This document shows positions 40,879-48,965 of a stretch of DNA of 64,000 nt, piece after piece. The DNA is taken from assembly GCA_005878835.1 (NCBI GenBank), contig VBMV01000060.1:1-64000 (forward strand), in the 5' to 3' direction. Each line of letters opens with the position of its first letter. Position 1 is the stretch's first letter. Made by a program: the position numbers and the translations under genes. The DNA is from Gammaproteobacteria bacterium (GTDB lineage Bacteria; Pseudomonadota; Gammaproteobacteria; Steroidobacterales; Steroidobacteraceae). The notes beneath the pieces are model-generated. The model was given only the letters and a program-made list of their open reading frames with translations, was not told where the DNA came from and did no database searches.

Positions 40879-41685
40879 TCAGTTCACCCGCATGTTGCGG
40901 ATGAGGCGCCGGTCGATGTACCCGCGCGCATCCAGCACCAGGCGATCCTGAGCCTGCTGCAGCTGGTGCAGGCAGAACATGACCACGATGCAGGAGATCA
41001 GTGCGGTGAGGGTGGCATTGAAGGTGATGCCCAGCCCGAGCGTGACGCCGGAGATGTCCCCGCGCAGCGCACCCTGGGCCTCCTGCAGGGCGCGGCCGAT
41101 GCCGCGCACCGTGCCCACGAACCCGACGGCCGGGATCGCCCACGCGGTGAAGCGCACCATGGACAGCTGCGCGTCCAGGCGATCGAGCTCGTTCTCGCAT
41201 TCGGCGCGCACCGCCTCCGCGGCGTCCTGCACGCTGCGGGTCGCTCCGAAGCGATTCAGCGCCACCAGCAGCGCGCGCGGCAACAGCATCTCCTGCTCCT
41301 CGCGCGGCAGGTTCTCGATCGGTCGGCCATAGGCGCGCGCGTCATCGGGCAGCACCACGTGCCCTTCGCCGATCTCGATGTAGGGCTTCTCCAGCAGGCG
41401 CCGGTTACGGGCCACAGCAAGCGCCTGGTACGCGATCAGCGACAGCGCCCAGGTCGCCAGGATCAGCGCCGCCTCCTGCTCGTAATCCTTCAGGATCACG
41501 AACGGGGAGCGCAGGTTGTGGGGCACCGGCTGTCCGGGCTTGAGCTGGTCCTGCGGGATCGCGGGCTCGGCGAGGATTGCCTCGGCACGCGGGCGGATGA
41601 CGGTGGCGTAGAGCGACTGAACGAGGATCACGCTCACCAGGAGCGCCGCCAGGCTGAACAGGGCATCGCGGCCAACCGAGCGCAT
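40879..41685 (-). CDS. MotA/TolQ/ExbB-type proton channel family protein, without an ExbD/TolR partner
   Basis: A 268-residue protein with TM segments at about 10-28, 80-98, 180-198 and 218-240. The conserved channel block is AIPAVGFVGTVRGIGRALQEAQGA and the ITFNATLTALISCIVVMF segment of ExbB/TolQ/MotA-type channels. AGGAG lies six bases before ATG 41685, so the upstream in-frame ATG is not needed. No ExbD, TolR, MotB or TonB gene is adjacent. It faces away from the arn operon. It may work with a distant partner or with a peptidoglycan-linked protein elsewhere. Confidence 0.8.
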   Translation of the reverse strand: MRSVGRDALFSLAALLVSVILVQSLYATVIRPRAEAILAEPAIPQDQLKPGQPVPHNLRSPFVILKDYEQEAALILATWALSLIAYQALAVARNRRLLEKPYIEIGEGHVVLPDDARAYGRPIENLPREEQEMLLPRALLVALNRFGATRSVQDAAEAVRAECENELDRLDAQLSMVRFTAWAIPAVGFVGTVRGIGRALQEAQGALRGDISGVTLGLGITFNATLTALISCIVVMFCLHQLQQAQDRLVLDARGYIDRRLIRNMRVN

Positions 41686-41754
41686 GAGACATCTCCTGTC
41701 CAAAGGGCGGCCGGTGCTTCAGCGCGCCGCAGGTCCGCGCGCGGCCCATCGCCG

Positions 41755-41782
41755 GCCGAAAATGCCGGAAAATGCTAGCATT
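41755..41782. promoter_or_regulatory. Tandem GAAAATG repeat and perfect palindrome upstream of the arn operon
   Basis: Two near-tandem units with GAAAATG (about 41758-41764 and 41768-41774) run into a perfect 12-bp palindrome AATGCTAGCATT (41771-41782). It lies 67 bp before the first arn start, a fitting position for an operator. No PmrA-type box is obvious; the binding protein is unknown. Confidence 0.4.
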
Positions 41783-41848
41783 ACGCGCTTACGCTTGGGG
41801 CGTTGTTGAGCGCTCGCGGGTGGTGCGCAGGTGCGTGGAAGGACGGGT

Positions 41849-42910
41849 ATGGCACTGAAAATAATGATTCTCGGGGCAAACGGCTTCATCGGCAGCGCGC
41901 TCACCAATGCGATCCTGCGCACCCGGCCCTGGGAGGTATACGGCATCGACCTGGCGGACAACAAGCTGGGCGATCTGCCCCCAACCCCGCGCTTTCACTT
42001 CGTCGAAGGCGACATCACCATCAACAAGGAGTGGGTCGAGTACCACGTCAAGAAGTGCGACGCGGTGGTGCCGCTGGTGGCGATCGCCAACCCGGCGCAG
42101 TACGTGACCCACCCGCTGCGGGTGTTCGAGCTCGACTTCGAGGCCAACCTCGACGTCGTGCGCCACTGCGTCAAGTACGGCAAGCGTCTCATCTTCCCCT
42201 CGACTTCCGAGATCTACGGCATGTCGCCCGATGCGGTGCTGGATGAGGAGGCGAGTCCCCTGGTGTACGGCCCGATCAACAAGCAGCGTTGGATCTACGC
42301 CGCCTCCAAGCAGCTGCTCGACCGTGTCATCTTCGCCTACGGCGTGCGCGACCACCTCGACTACACCCTGTTCCGGCCGTTCAATTTCATCGGTCCGAAT
42401 CTCGACAACGTCGAGGAGCCGAAGGAAGGCAGCTCGCGGGTGTTCACCCAGTTTCTCTCCAACGTGCTCTACAAGCGGCCGATCAAGCTGGTCGACGGCG
42501 GCAGCCAGAAGCGCTCGTTCACCTACATCGACGATGCCATCGAAGCCCTGCTCACGATCCTCGAGAACAAGGATGGCCGCGCCAGCCGGCGTATCTTCAA
42601 CATCGGCAACCCGAACAACTGCATCTCCATCCGCGATCTCGCGCAGCGCACCATCAGGATTGCGCAGGAGTTTCCGGTGCTGCGCGACAACGCCCGCGCC
42701 ACGGAGGTCGTCGACGTCTCCGCCGGTGAGTACTACGGCAAGTACTACCAGGACATCCAGGTGCGGGTACCGAACGTCGAAGCCGCCCGGCGCGATCTCG
42801 GCTGGCAGCCAAGCACCGACATGGATACCGCAATCCGGCGCACCATCGAGTTCTACGTGAAGCAGGAAGGCTTCGGCACGCGCGCTGCGGCGATGGCGGC
42901 GGGCATCTAG
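41849..42910 (+). CDS. arnA: UDP-glucuronate decarboxylase/dehydrogenase (ArnA C-terminal domain as a separate protein)
   Basis: A 353-residue NAD-dependent SDR-type epimerase/dehydratase: GANGFIGSALTNAIL nucleotide-binding motif, PSTSEIYGMSPD, and a YxxxK-type pair in RWIYAASKQLLDRVIFAYG. It matches the C-terminal half of E. coli ArnA, which makes UDP-4-keto-arabinose from UDP-glucuronate, with substrate segments LFRPFNFIGPNLDN and RVFTQFLSNVLY. The formyltransferase half is a separate gene at 47138. ATG 41849 has AAGGA upstream. First gene of the arn operon. Confidence 0.92.
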   Translation: MALKIMILGANGFIGSALTNAILRTRPWEVYGIDLADNKLGDLPPTPRFHFVEGDITINKEWVEYHVKKCDAVVPLVAIANPAQYVTHPLRVFELDFEANLDVVRHCVKYGKRLIFPSTSEIYGMSPDAVLDEEASPLVYGPINKQRWIYAASKQLLDRVIFAYGVRDHLDYTLFRPFNFIGPNLDNVEEPKEGSSRVFTQFLSNVLYKRPIKLVDGGSQKRSFTYIDDAIEALLTILENKDGRASRRIFNIGNPNNCISIRDLAQRTIRIAQEFPVLRDNARATEVVDVSAGEYYGKYYQDIQVRVPNVEAARRDLGWQPSTDMDTAIRRTIEFYVKQEGFGTRAAAMAAGI

Positions 42911-42929
42911 CGGCGTAACCGCCGGCGGC

Positions 42930-44606
42930 ATGGACTTACGACTAGGGCAGGGGCGGCGCGGCGGCCGGCTCGGCTGGCGGGCGTGGGTCATCCTCGGCGC
43001 CGCCTGGTTCGCGACCCTCGAAGTGCGCCCGCTCCTCGATCCCGACGAGGGCCGTTACGCCGAGATCCCGCGCGAGATGCTCGCGAGCGGTGACTGGATC
43101 ACTCCAAGGTTCGATGGCCTGAAGTACTTCGAAAAGCCGCCGCTGCAGTACTGGGCGACGGCCGCGGCGTACCGGGCATTCGGCCTCGAGCAGTGGAGCT
43201 CGCGGCTGTGGAGCGTGGGGCTGGCGTTCGCGTGCCTGCCGCTGGTGTTTACCTGGGTGGCGCGCCTGTACGGGCGCGACGGCGCGCTGCTGGCCGTGAC
43301 GGCGCTCGCCGTCAGTCCGTTCTTCGTGATCGTCGGCCATCTCAACCTGCTGGACGGCGGCTTCACCTTCTGGCTGACGGCCGCGGTGCTGGCTTTCACC
43401 CTGGCGCAGAGCGCCCCGCCGGCATCCGCCGCCGAACGGGGCTGGATGCTCGCCGCCTGGGGGGCGGGCGCCCTGGCGGTGCTCTCCAAGGGAATCGTCG
43501 TCGGGGTGCTCGCGGCAGCTGCGCTCATCCTCTACAGCTTGAGCGAGCGTGACACGCACACCTGGCGGCGGCTGCACCCGGGCGCGGGCCTGGCGCTGTT
43601 CACGGCTATCGCCGCGCCGTGGTTCGTCGTGGTATCGCTGCGCAATCCCAGCTTCCCGGGATTCTTCTTCGTACACGAGCATTTCACGCGCTTCCTCACC
43701 ACGGTGCACCAGCGCGTGGAGCCGTGGTGGTACTTCCTGCCGCTGCTGCTGCTCGGGGTGCTGCCATGGATCGCGCCGCTGGTGCGGGGCTGCCGCCGGG
43801 CCTGGCGAGACGCCGCCCCCGACACGGCGCCCGCGGCCGCCGCCGCAGGCAGCGGGACAGCGCCGTTCAAGCCCCTCAAGTTCCTGCTGATCTTCGCCGC
43901 GGTCACGCTGGTGTTCTTCTCGGCCTCCGGCTCCAAGCTTGCCCCCTACATCCTGCCCATGCTGCCGGTGCTGGCGGCCCTCACCGGCGCAGTGAGCGGC
44001 GCCGGGGAGGAGCTCGCGCGCCACGCCGCGCGCATCGGCGCGGCACTGGTGCTGGTCGTTGCGGCGGGACTCCTTGTCTATAGCGCCCGGCGCAACAGCT
44101 ACGTACCGCATCAGGCGCTGTGGTGGGCGATCACCGGGGCGCTGGCGGCGCTGCCGGCCGTGGCGGTGAGCTTCATGAGGCAAGCCTCCATTCAACGCTC
44201 TGCGCCGCTCGTGACCGCCGCGAGCGCGATCCTCGCCTGGCAGTGCCTGTTGTGCGCGTACACCGTCATCCCGCCGGCGCGCTCGGCGCGCGATCTGGTG
44301 AGCGCCGCGCGCTCCTTCATCGGTGCCCGCACGCCGCTCTACAGCGTCGGTCAGTATCGCGAGACCCTCTCGCCGTACCTGGGGCGCACGCTGCAGCTGG
44401 TGGGCTTCGAGGGAGAGCTGCAGTTCGGGCTGCAGGAGCAGCCGGACCAGCGCATGGCGCTGCCGCAATTCGCCGCTCGCTGGAGCGCCGGGGGCGATGC
44501 CGTGGCATTCTTCGATCCCGGAGTCTGGGATGAGTGGCGGCGGCAGGGGCTCCCCGGGCGCGTGATTGCCGCCGACAACTACACCGTCGCCGTGAGTCGC
44601 CTGTGA
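42930..44606 (+). CDS. arnT: 4-amino-4-deoxy-L-arabinose lipid A transferase (ArnT/GT83-like)
   Basis: A 558-residue integral membrane glycosyltransferase with about 12 hydrophobic segments. The N-terminal acidic motif follows TM1 (LLDPDEGRYAEIPREMLASG) and the FEKPPLQYW motif of ArnT/PMT-type enzymes follows it. It transfers L-Ara4N from undecaprenyl phosphate to lipid A in the periplasm, lowering surface charge. It starts 19 bp after the ArnA-type gene and overlaps the ArnE-like start. Confidence 0.92.
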   Translation: MDLRLGQGRRGGRLGWRAWVILGAAWFATLEVRPLLDPDEGRYAEIPREMLASGDWITPRFDGLKYFEKPPLQYWATAAAYRAFGLEQWSSRLWSVGLAFACLPLVFTWVARLYGRDGALLAVTALAVSPFFVIVGHLNLLDGGFTFWLTAAVLAFTLAQSAPPASAAERGWMLAAWGAGALAVLSKGIVVGVLAAAALILYSLSERDTHTWRRLHPGAGLALFTAIAAPWFVVVSLRNPSFPGFFFVHEHFTRFLTTVHQRVEPWWYFLPLLLLGVLPWIAPLVRGCRRAWRDAAPDTAPAAAAAGSGTAPFKPLKFLLIFAAVTLVFFSASGSKLAPYILPMLPVLAALTGAVSGAGEELARHAARIGAALVLVVAAGLLVYSARRNSYVPHQALWWAITGALAALPAVAVSFMRQASIQRSAPLVTAASAILAWQCLLCAYTVIPPARSARDLVSAARSFIGARTPLYSVGQYRETLSPYLGRTLQLVGFEGELQFGLQEQPDQRMALPQFAARWSAGGDAVAFFDPGVWDEWRRQGLPGRVIAADNYTVAVSRL

Positions 44607-44974
44607 AGCTTGCCGATTTTGCCATCCTGTCGTGTGGCGTGCTGCTCAACGCGTTGGCGCAGCTGGGGCTCAAAGCCGCCACGCGCGTGAGTGGCCCGCT
44701 CATTGCCGGCGACGCCGGCGTGTGGAAGAAGGGGCTCGACCTGCTGGTCGTGCCCTCGTTATGGTATGCGCTGTGCGCCTACGGCCTCAGCGTCCTCGTC
44801 TGGCTGGTGGGCCTGTCACGGGTGCCGGTGAGCCAGGCGTATCCGCTGCTGTCGCTCGGCTATGTCATCAATGTCGGCCTCGCCTGGTGGCTCCTGGGCG
44901 AGATACCCAACGCCCAGCGCGTCGCCGGAATCGGCATCATCATCCTGGGTGTCGTAGTGGTGGCCCGCTCATGA
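44603..44974 (+). CDS. ArnE-like SMR/EamA-family flippase subunit
   Basis: A 123-residue protein with four hydrophobic segments and the SMR-like block (ALAQLGLKAA, SVLVWLVGLSRVPVSQAYPLL, WWLLGEIPNAQRVAGIGII). ArnE and ArnF together flip undecaprenyl-phosphate-Ara4N; only one subunit gene is present here, so it may work as a homodimer. GTG 44603 overlaps the arnT stop (GTGA) and its own stop overlaps the next ATG. Confidence 0.87.
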   Translation: MKLADFAILSCGVLLNALAQLGLKAATRVSGPLIAGDAGVWKKGLDLLVVPSLWYALCAYGLSVLVWLVGLSRVPVSQAYPLLSLGYVINVGLAWWLLGEIPNAQRVAGIGIIILGVVVVARS

Positions 44975-46119
44975 ATGATTCGACCAGGCAGGTAGACCCG
45001 ATGTTGCCCTTTACCCGCCCGAGCATCGACGAGGACACCATCGCGGCGGTGGCCGAGGTGCTGCGCTCGGGCTGGCTGGCGAGCGGACCGAAGGTCGCGC
45101 AACTCGAGGCTGAGCTGTCGAGCTACTTCGGTGGAAGGCCAGTGCGTACCCAGACCTCCGCGACGGCAGGCCTGGAGATGGCGCTGCTCGCCTGTGGCAT
45201 CGGCAAGGGCGATGAGGTCATCACGCCGGCGCTGAGCTTCGTGGCGACCGCCAACGTCATCGTGCGCGTGGGCGCCCGCCCGGTGTTCGTGGACGTGGGC
45301 CTGGACTCGCGCAACATCGATCTGGAGCAGGTGGCCGCGGCCATCACGCCGCGCACCCGCGCCATCCTGCCGGTGCATTTTGCCGGCCTGCCGGTGGACA
45401 TGGAGCGGCTGTATGCACTCGCGGGTCAGCACCGGCTGCGCGTCATCGAGGACGCCGCGCATGCCATCGGCTCCGCCTGGCGCGGGCGGCGCATCGGCAG
45501 CTTCGGGGACCTGGTGGTTTTCAGCTTTCACCCCAACAAGAACATCACCACCATCGAGGGTGGCGCGATCTCGGGCGGCTCGCCCGAGGAGCTCAAGGCG
45601 ATCGAGTTGCACCGCTGGCACGGCCAGGTGAAGTCCGGGCCCGACGGGTTCGACACGCTGCTCCCCGGCGGCAAGTACAACCTCTCGGACGTCGCAGCCG
45701 CGGTGGGCCTGGGACAGCTGCGACGGCTCGAGGAATTCAACACCCGGCGCCGTGCGCTGGCGGCGCGCTACTTCGAGCTGTGGGGAGCGGATGCGCCGCT
45801 GCGCCTGCCGGAGCGCGGGGATGCAGGCCACAGCTGGCATGTGTTCACCCCGCTCCTGCCGCTCGCGCGGCTGCGCATCTCGCGGCGCGAGTTCATCGAG
45901 GCCATGGAGGAGCGCGGCATCGGCGTCGGGGTCCACTATCCGGCGATCCACCTGTTCAGCGCCTACCGGGCGCTCGGCTATCGCGAGGGGCAGTTCCCCA
46001 ACGCCGAGCGCATCGGCCGCGAGACCGTGACGCTGCCGCTGTTTCCGGCGATGGAGCTTCACGAGGTCGAGCGTGTGGTGCGGGCGGTGAACGACATCGT
46101 GCGGGGGCCTGGCGCATGA
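44971..46119 (+). CDS. arnB: UDP-L-Ara4O aminotransferase
   Basis: A 382-residue DegT/DnrJ/EryC1-type PLP aminotransferase: FTRPSIDEDTIAAVAEVLRS, TSATAGLEMALLACGIGKGDE, PVHFAGLPVDM, EDAAHAIGS and the PLP-lysine motif FSFHPNKNITTIEGG. It makes UDP-L-Ara4N from the 4-keto sugar and glutamate. ATG 44971 overlaps the preceding stop (ATGA). The Arn-type YNLSDVAAAVGLGQL block favours ArnB over other sugar aminotransferases. Confidence 0.92.
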   Translation: MNDSTRQVDPMLPFTRPSIDEDTIAAVAEVLRSGWLASGPKVAQLEAELSSYFGGRPVRTQTSATAGLEMALLACGIGKGDEVITPALSFVATANVIVRVGARPVFVDVGLDSRNIDLEQVAAAITPRTRAILPVHFAGLPVDMERLYALAGQHRLRVIEDAAHAIGSAWRGRRIGSFGDLVVFSFHPNKNITTIEGGAISGGSPEELKAIELHRWHGQVKSGPDGFDTLLPGGKYNLSDVAAAVGLGQLRRLEEFNTRRRALAARYFELWGADAPLRLPERGDAGHSWHVFTPLLPLARLRISRREFIEAMEERGIGVGVHYPAIHLFSAYRALGYREGQFPNAERIGRETVTLPLFPAMELHEVERVVRAVNDIVRGPGA

Positions 46120-47141
46120 GCCCGCAGGTTTCGGTCGTCATTCCGGTGTTCAACGAGGAGCAGGGGCTGCCGCTGCTGTTCGAGCGCCTCTACCCGGCGC
46201 TCGATGCCCTGGGACGCTCTTACGAGGTCGTGTTCGTCGATGACGGCAGCTCGGACGCTTCCGTCGCGGAGCTGCGCGAGCAGTTCGAGCGGCGGCCGGA
46301 CGTGACGCGGGTGGTGCTGCTGGCGCGCAATGCCGGCCAGCACCTGGCCATCCTCGCCGCCTTCGCGCACTCGCGCGGCACTTACGTGATCACACTGGAT
46401 GCCGACCTGCAGAACCCACCCGAGGAGATCGCGCGACTGATCGCGGCCATGGACGCCGGCGCGGACTACGTCGGCACCATCCGCAAGAGGCGCCGGGACG
46501 TGCTGTGGCGCAAGGCGGCCTCGCGGCTGATGAATCGCCTGCGCGAGAGAACCACCTCGATCCGCATCACCGATCAGGGCTGCATGCTGCGCGGTTACCA
46601 TCGCAGCGTGGTCGATGCGCTCAACCACTGCACCGAGATGAGCACCTACGTGCCCGCGCTCGCCTTCACCTTCGCGCGCCATCCGGTGGAGATCGAGGTG
46701 ACGCATGGGGAACGCGCGGTCGGGCAGACCAAGTACTCCCTGTACCGGCTCATCCGACTCAACTTCGATCTGATGACCGGGTTTTCGGTGGCGCCGCTGC
46801 AGTTCTTCTCCATGGCCGGCGGGGTGATCGCGCTGAGCTCCCTGATCCTGGTCGTGTATCTCGTGATCCGCCGCCTGATCGTCGGTCCCGAGGCCGAGGG
46901 TCTGTTTACCCTGTTCGCCATCGCCTTCTTCCTGATCGGCGTGGCGCTCATCGGCCTGGGAGTGGTCGGCGAGTACGTGGGCCGCATCTACGAGCAGGTG
47001 CGCCAGCGCCCACGCTACATGGTGGCGGCGGTGCTCGAGCAGGCGGAGCAGGGCGCGACGGAGCGGCTCGCGCAGGCCGGTGCCGCGCAGCTGCCTGCGC
47101 CGCTGGCGAGCGCGGTGCGCGTGCGGGGAGCGTCGGAGTGA
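46116..47141 (+). CDS. arnC: Undecaprenyl-phosphate 4-deoxy-4-formamido-L-arabinose transferase
   Basis: A 341-residue GT2 glycosyltransferase: VSVVIPVFNEEQGLP, FVDDGSSDAS, TLDADLQNPPEE (DxD-type) and two C-terminal membrane helices (about 235-260 and 270-295). It loads formyl-Ara4N onto undecaprenyl phosphate at the cytoplasmic face. ATG 46116 overlaps the arnB stop, and the stop overlaps the next GTG. The last 30 residues are an Ala-rich tail not needed for the fold. Confidence 0.92.
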   Translation: MSPQVSVVIPVFNEEQGLPLLFERLYPALDALGRSYEVVFVDDGSSDASVAELREQFERRPDVTRVVLLARNAGQHLAILAAFAHSRGTYVITLDADLQNPPEEIARLIAAMDAGADYVGTIRKRRRDVLWRKAASRLMNRLRERTTSIRITDQGCMLRGYHRSVVDALNHCTEMSTYVPALAFTFARHPVEIEVTHGERAVGQTKYSLYRLIRLNFDLMTGFSVAPLQFFSMAGGVIALSSLILVVYLVIRRLIVGPEAEGLFTLFAIAFFLIGVALIGLGVVGEYVGRIYEQVRQRPRYMVAAVLEQAEQGATERLAQAGAAQLPAPLASAVRVRGASE

Positions 47142-48064
47142 GCCGGGCGCGAGCCGTCGTCTTCGCCTATCATGATGTCGGAGTCCGGTGCCTCAAGACG
47201 CTCATCTCCGCGGGCGTCGAAATCCCGCTGGTGGTCACCGTCGGCGACGATGCGCGCGAGAGGCAGTGGTATGCGAGCGTCGCGGCGACCGCGGCCGACT
47301 ATGGACTCACGGTGATCGCACCCGCGCAGGCGAACGACCCGCAACTCGAGCGCGCGCTCGGCGAGCTGCAGCCGGACTTCATCTTTTCCTTCTACTACCG
47401 CTCGCTCCTGGGCACACCGCTCCTGCGCGCCGCCCGCCGGGGCGCCCTCAACATGCACGGCTCGCTGCTGCCGAAGTACCGCGGGCGCGCGCCGGTGAAC
47501 TGGGCGATCCTCAGGGGCGAGCGCGAGACGGGCGCGACCCTGCACTACATGGTCGAGCGCGCGGATGCCGGCGACATCGTCGACCAGCTCGCCGTCCCCA
47601 TCCTGCAGGATGACGACGCCCGGGAGGTGTTCGCCAAGGTCACCGTGGCCGCCGAGACGATCCTGGCGCGCTCGCTGCCGCTGCTGCTCGCCGGCACCGC
47701 CGCGCGCAGGCCGCAGATGATCCTGCCGGGACAGTACTTCGGCCGGCGTGAGCCGGGTGACGGGCGCATCGACTGGGACCGCCCGGCGCTGGAGATCCAC
47801 AATCTGGTACGGGCGGTGGCGCCACCCTTTCCGGGCGCGTTCGCGCAAATTGCCGGCGAGCGCTGGGACATCCATCGCACCCGGGTGAGCGCGCGCCGCG
47901 CGCCCGCAGGCGTCGGGGTGCGGCTGTTCGCCGCCGAGGGCGAGTGTCACATCGCCTGTGCCGATGGCGCAGTTCTGACGCTGCGCGCGGCCGCCACTGA
48001 CCGTGGGCCGATCGATCTCGCCGCCCGGGCGCGCGAGCTTACGACACCGTTGCCGCTTCGCTGA
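47138..48064 (+). CDS. arnA: UDP-L-Ara4N formyltransferase (ArnA N-terminal domain as a separate protein)
   Basis: A 308-residue formyl-THF-dependent transferase. The catalytic motif NMHGSLLPKYRGRAPVNWA holds the Asn and His, and the Asp is in ERADAGDIVDQ. A C-terminal Fmt-like barrel follows (about 210-300). In E. coli this is fused to the decarboxylase; here the halves are separated by arnT, arnE, arnB and arnC. GTG 47138 overlaps the arnC stop (GTGA). Product UDP-Ara4FN is the ArnC substrate. Confidence 0.92.
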   Translation: MSRARAVVFAYHDVGVRCLKTLISAGVEIPLVVTVGDDARERQWYASVAATAADYGLTVIAPAQANDPQLERALGELQPDFIFSFYYRSLLGTPLLRAARRGALNMHGSLLPKYRGRAPVNWAILRGERETGATLHYMVERADAGDIVDQLAVPILQDDDAREVFAKVTVAAETILARSLPLLLAGTAARRPQMILPGQYFGRREPGDGRIDWDRPALEIHNLVRAVAPPFPGAFAQIAGERWDIHRTRVSARRAPAGVGVRLFAAEGECHIACADGAVLTLRAAATDRGPIDLAARARELTTPLPLR

Positions 48065-48066
48065 CC

Positions 48067-48965
48067 GTGCCGCTGGTTGCCCTCAAGATCGACGTCGACA
48101 CCTATCGCGGCACGCGCGAAGGCGCGCGGACTTGCTGCAGCGCCTGGGCGTGCCGGCGACCTTCCTCTTCAGCCTCGGCCCCGATCACACCGGCCGAGCG
48201 ATCAAGCGCGTCTTGCGCCGCGGCTTCCTCGGCAAGGTGAAGCGCACCTCGGTGCTGAAGCACTACGGCCTGAAGACGCTGCTGTACGGAGTGCTCCTGC
48301 CGGGCCCGCACATCGGCCGGAGCTGCGCCGCGCAGCTGCAGGACATTGCGCAGCGCGGGTTCGAGGTCGGCGTGCACACCTGGGATCACGTGCGCTGGCA
48401 GGATCGCGTCGCCCGGGCGAGTGAGCCGTGGACACGCCGCGAGCTGGCCCTCGCCCGTGATCAGTTCGTGGAGATCTTCGGCCGGGCGCCGCTCGTGCAC
48501 GGCGCGGCTGGATGGCAGACCAACCGTTACGTAGCGGCCCTGCAACGCGAGCTCGGCTTCCGTTATGCCTCCGATACGCGCGGTACCGGGCCGTTTGTGC
48601 CGCTGCTCGACCACGGCGCGGCCGCGGTTCCGCAGCTGCCGACCACCCTGCCGACGCTCGATGAGCTGATCGGCCGCACCGACCTGCGCGGCATGGATCC
48701 CGTCGATCACCTGCTCGCCGTCACGGCCGGCGCGCCCGCGCGCGATCACGTGTTCACACTGCACGCCGAGCTCGAGGGCGGCGCGTATCTGCCCTCGTTC
48801 GAGCGCTTGCTGCGCGCCTGGCAGCAGCGCGGTACGCGCCTGACGGACCTGGCGACTTACGCCGGGCAGCTGGATTTCGCCCGCCTCGCGCGCTGCAGCA
48901 TCGTGGCGGGCACGGTCGAGGGACGCTCTGGCACGCTGGCGTTGCAGTCGCAATGGAAGGAGTGA
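48067..48965 (+). pseudogene. arnD: arnD (formyl-Ara4N-undecaprenyl-phosphate deformylase) with a frameshift near codon 19
   Basis: GTG 48067 opens VPLVALKIDVDTYRGTREG, the ArnD/NodB N-terminus with its catalytic Asp pair. The frame then breaks at about 48121-48123 and stops at 48240. From there a different frame continues ADLLQRLGVPATFLFSLGPD, GFEVGVHTWDHVRWQD and the rest of ArnD to 48965. Comparison with the family (REG-VPRL-ADLL) suggests that about 10 bp are missing. The polysaccharide-deacetylase metal site is split between frames. This is either a real lesion or an assembly/sequencing error; the downstream part is well preserved, which favours a recent event or an error. Confidence 0.85.
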
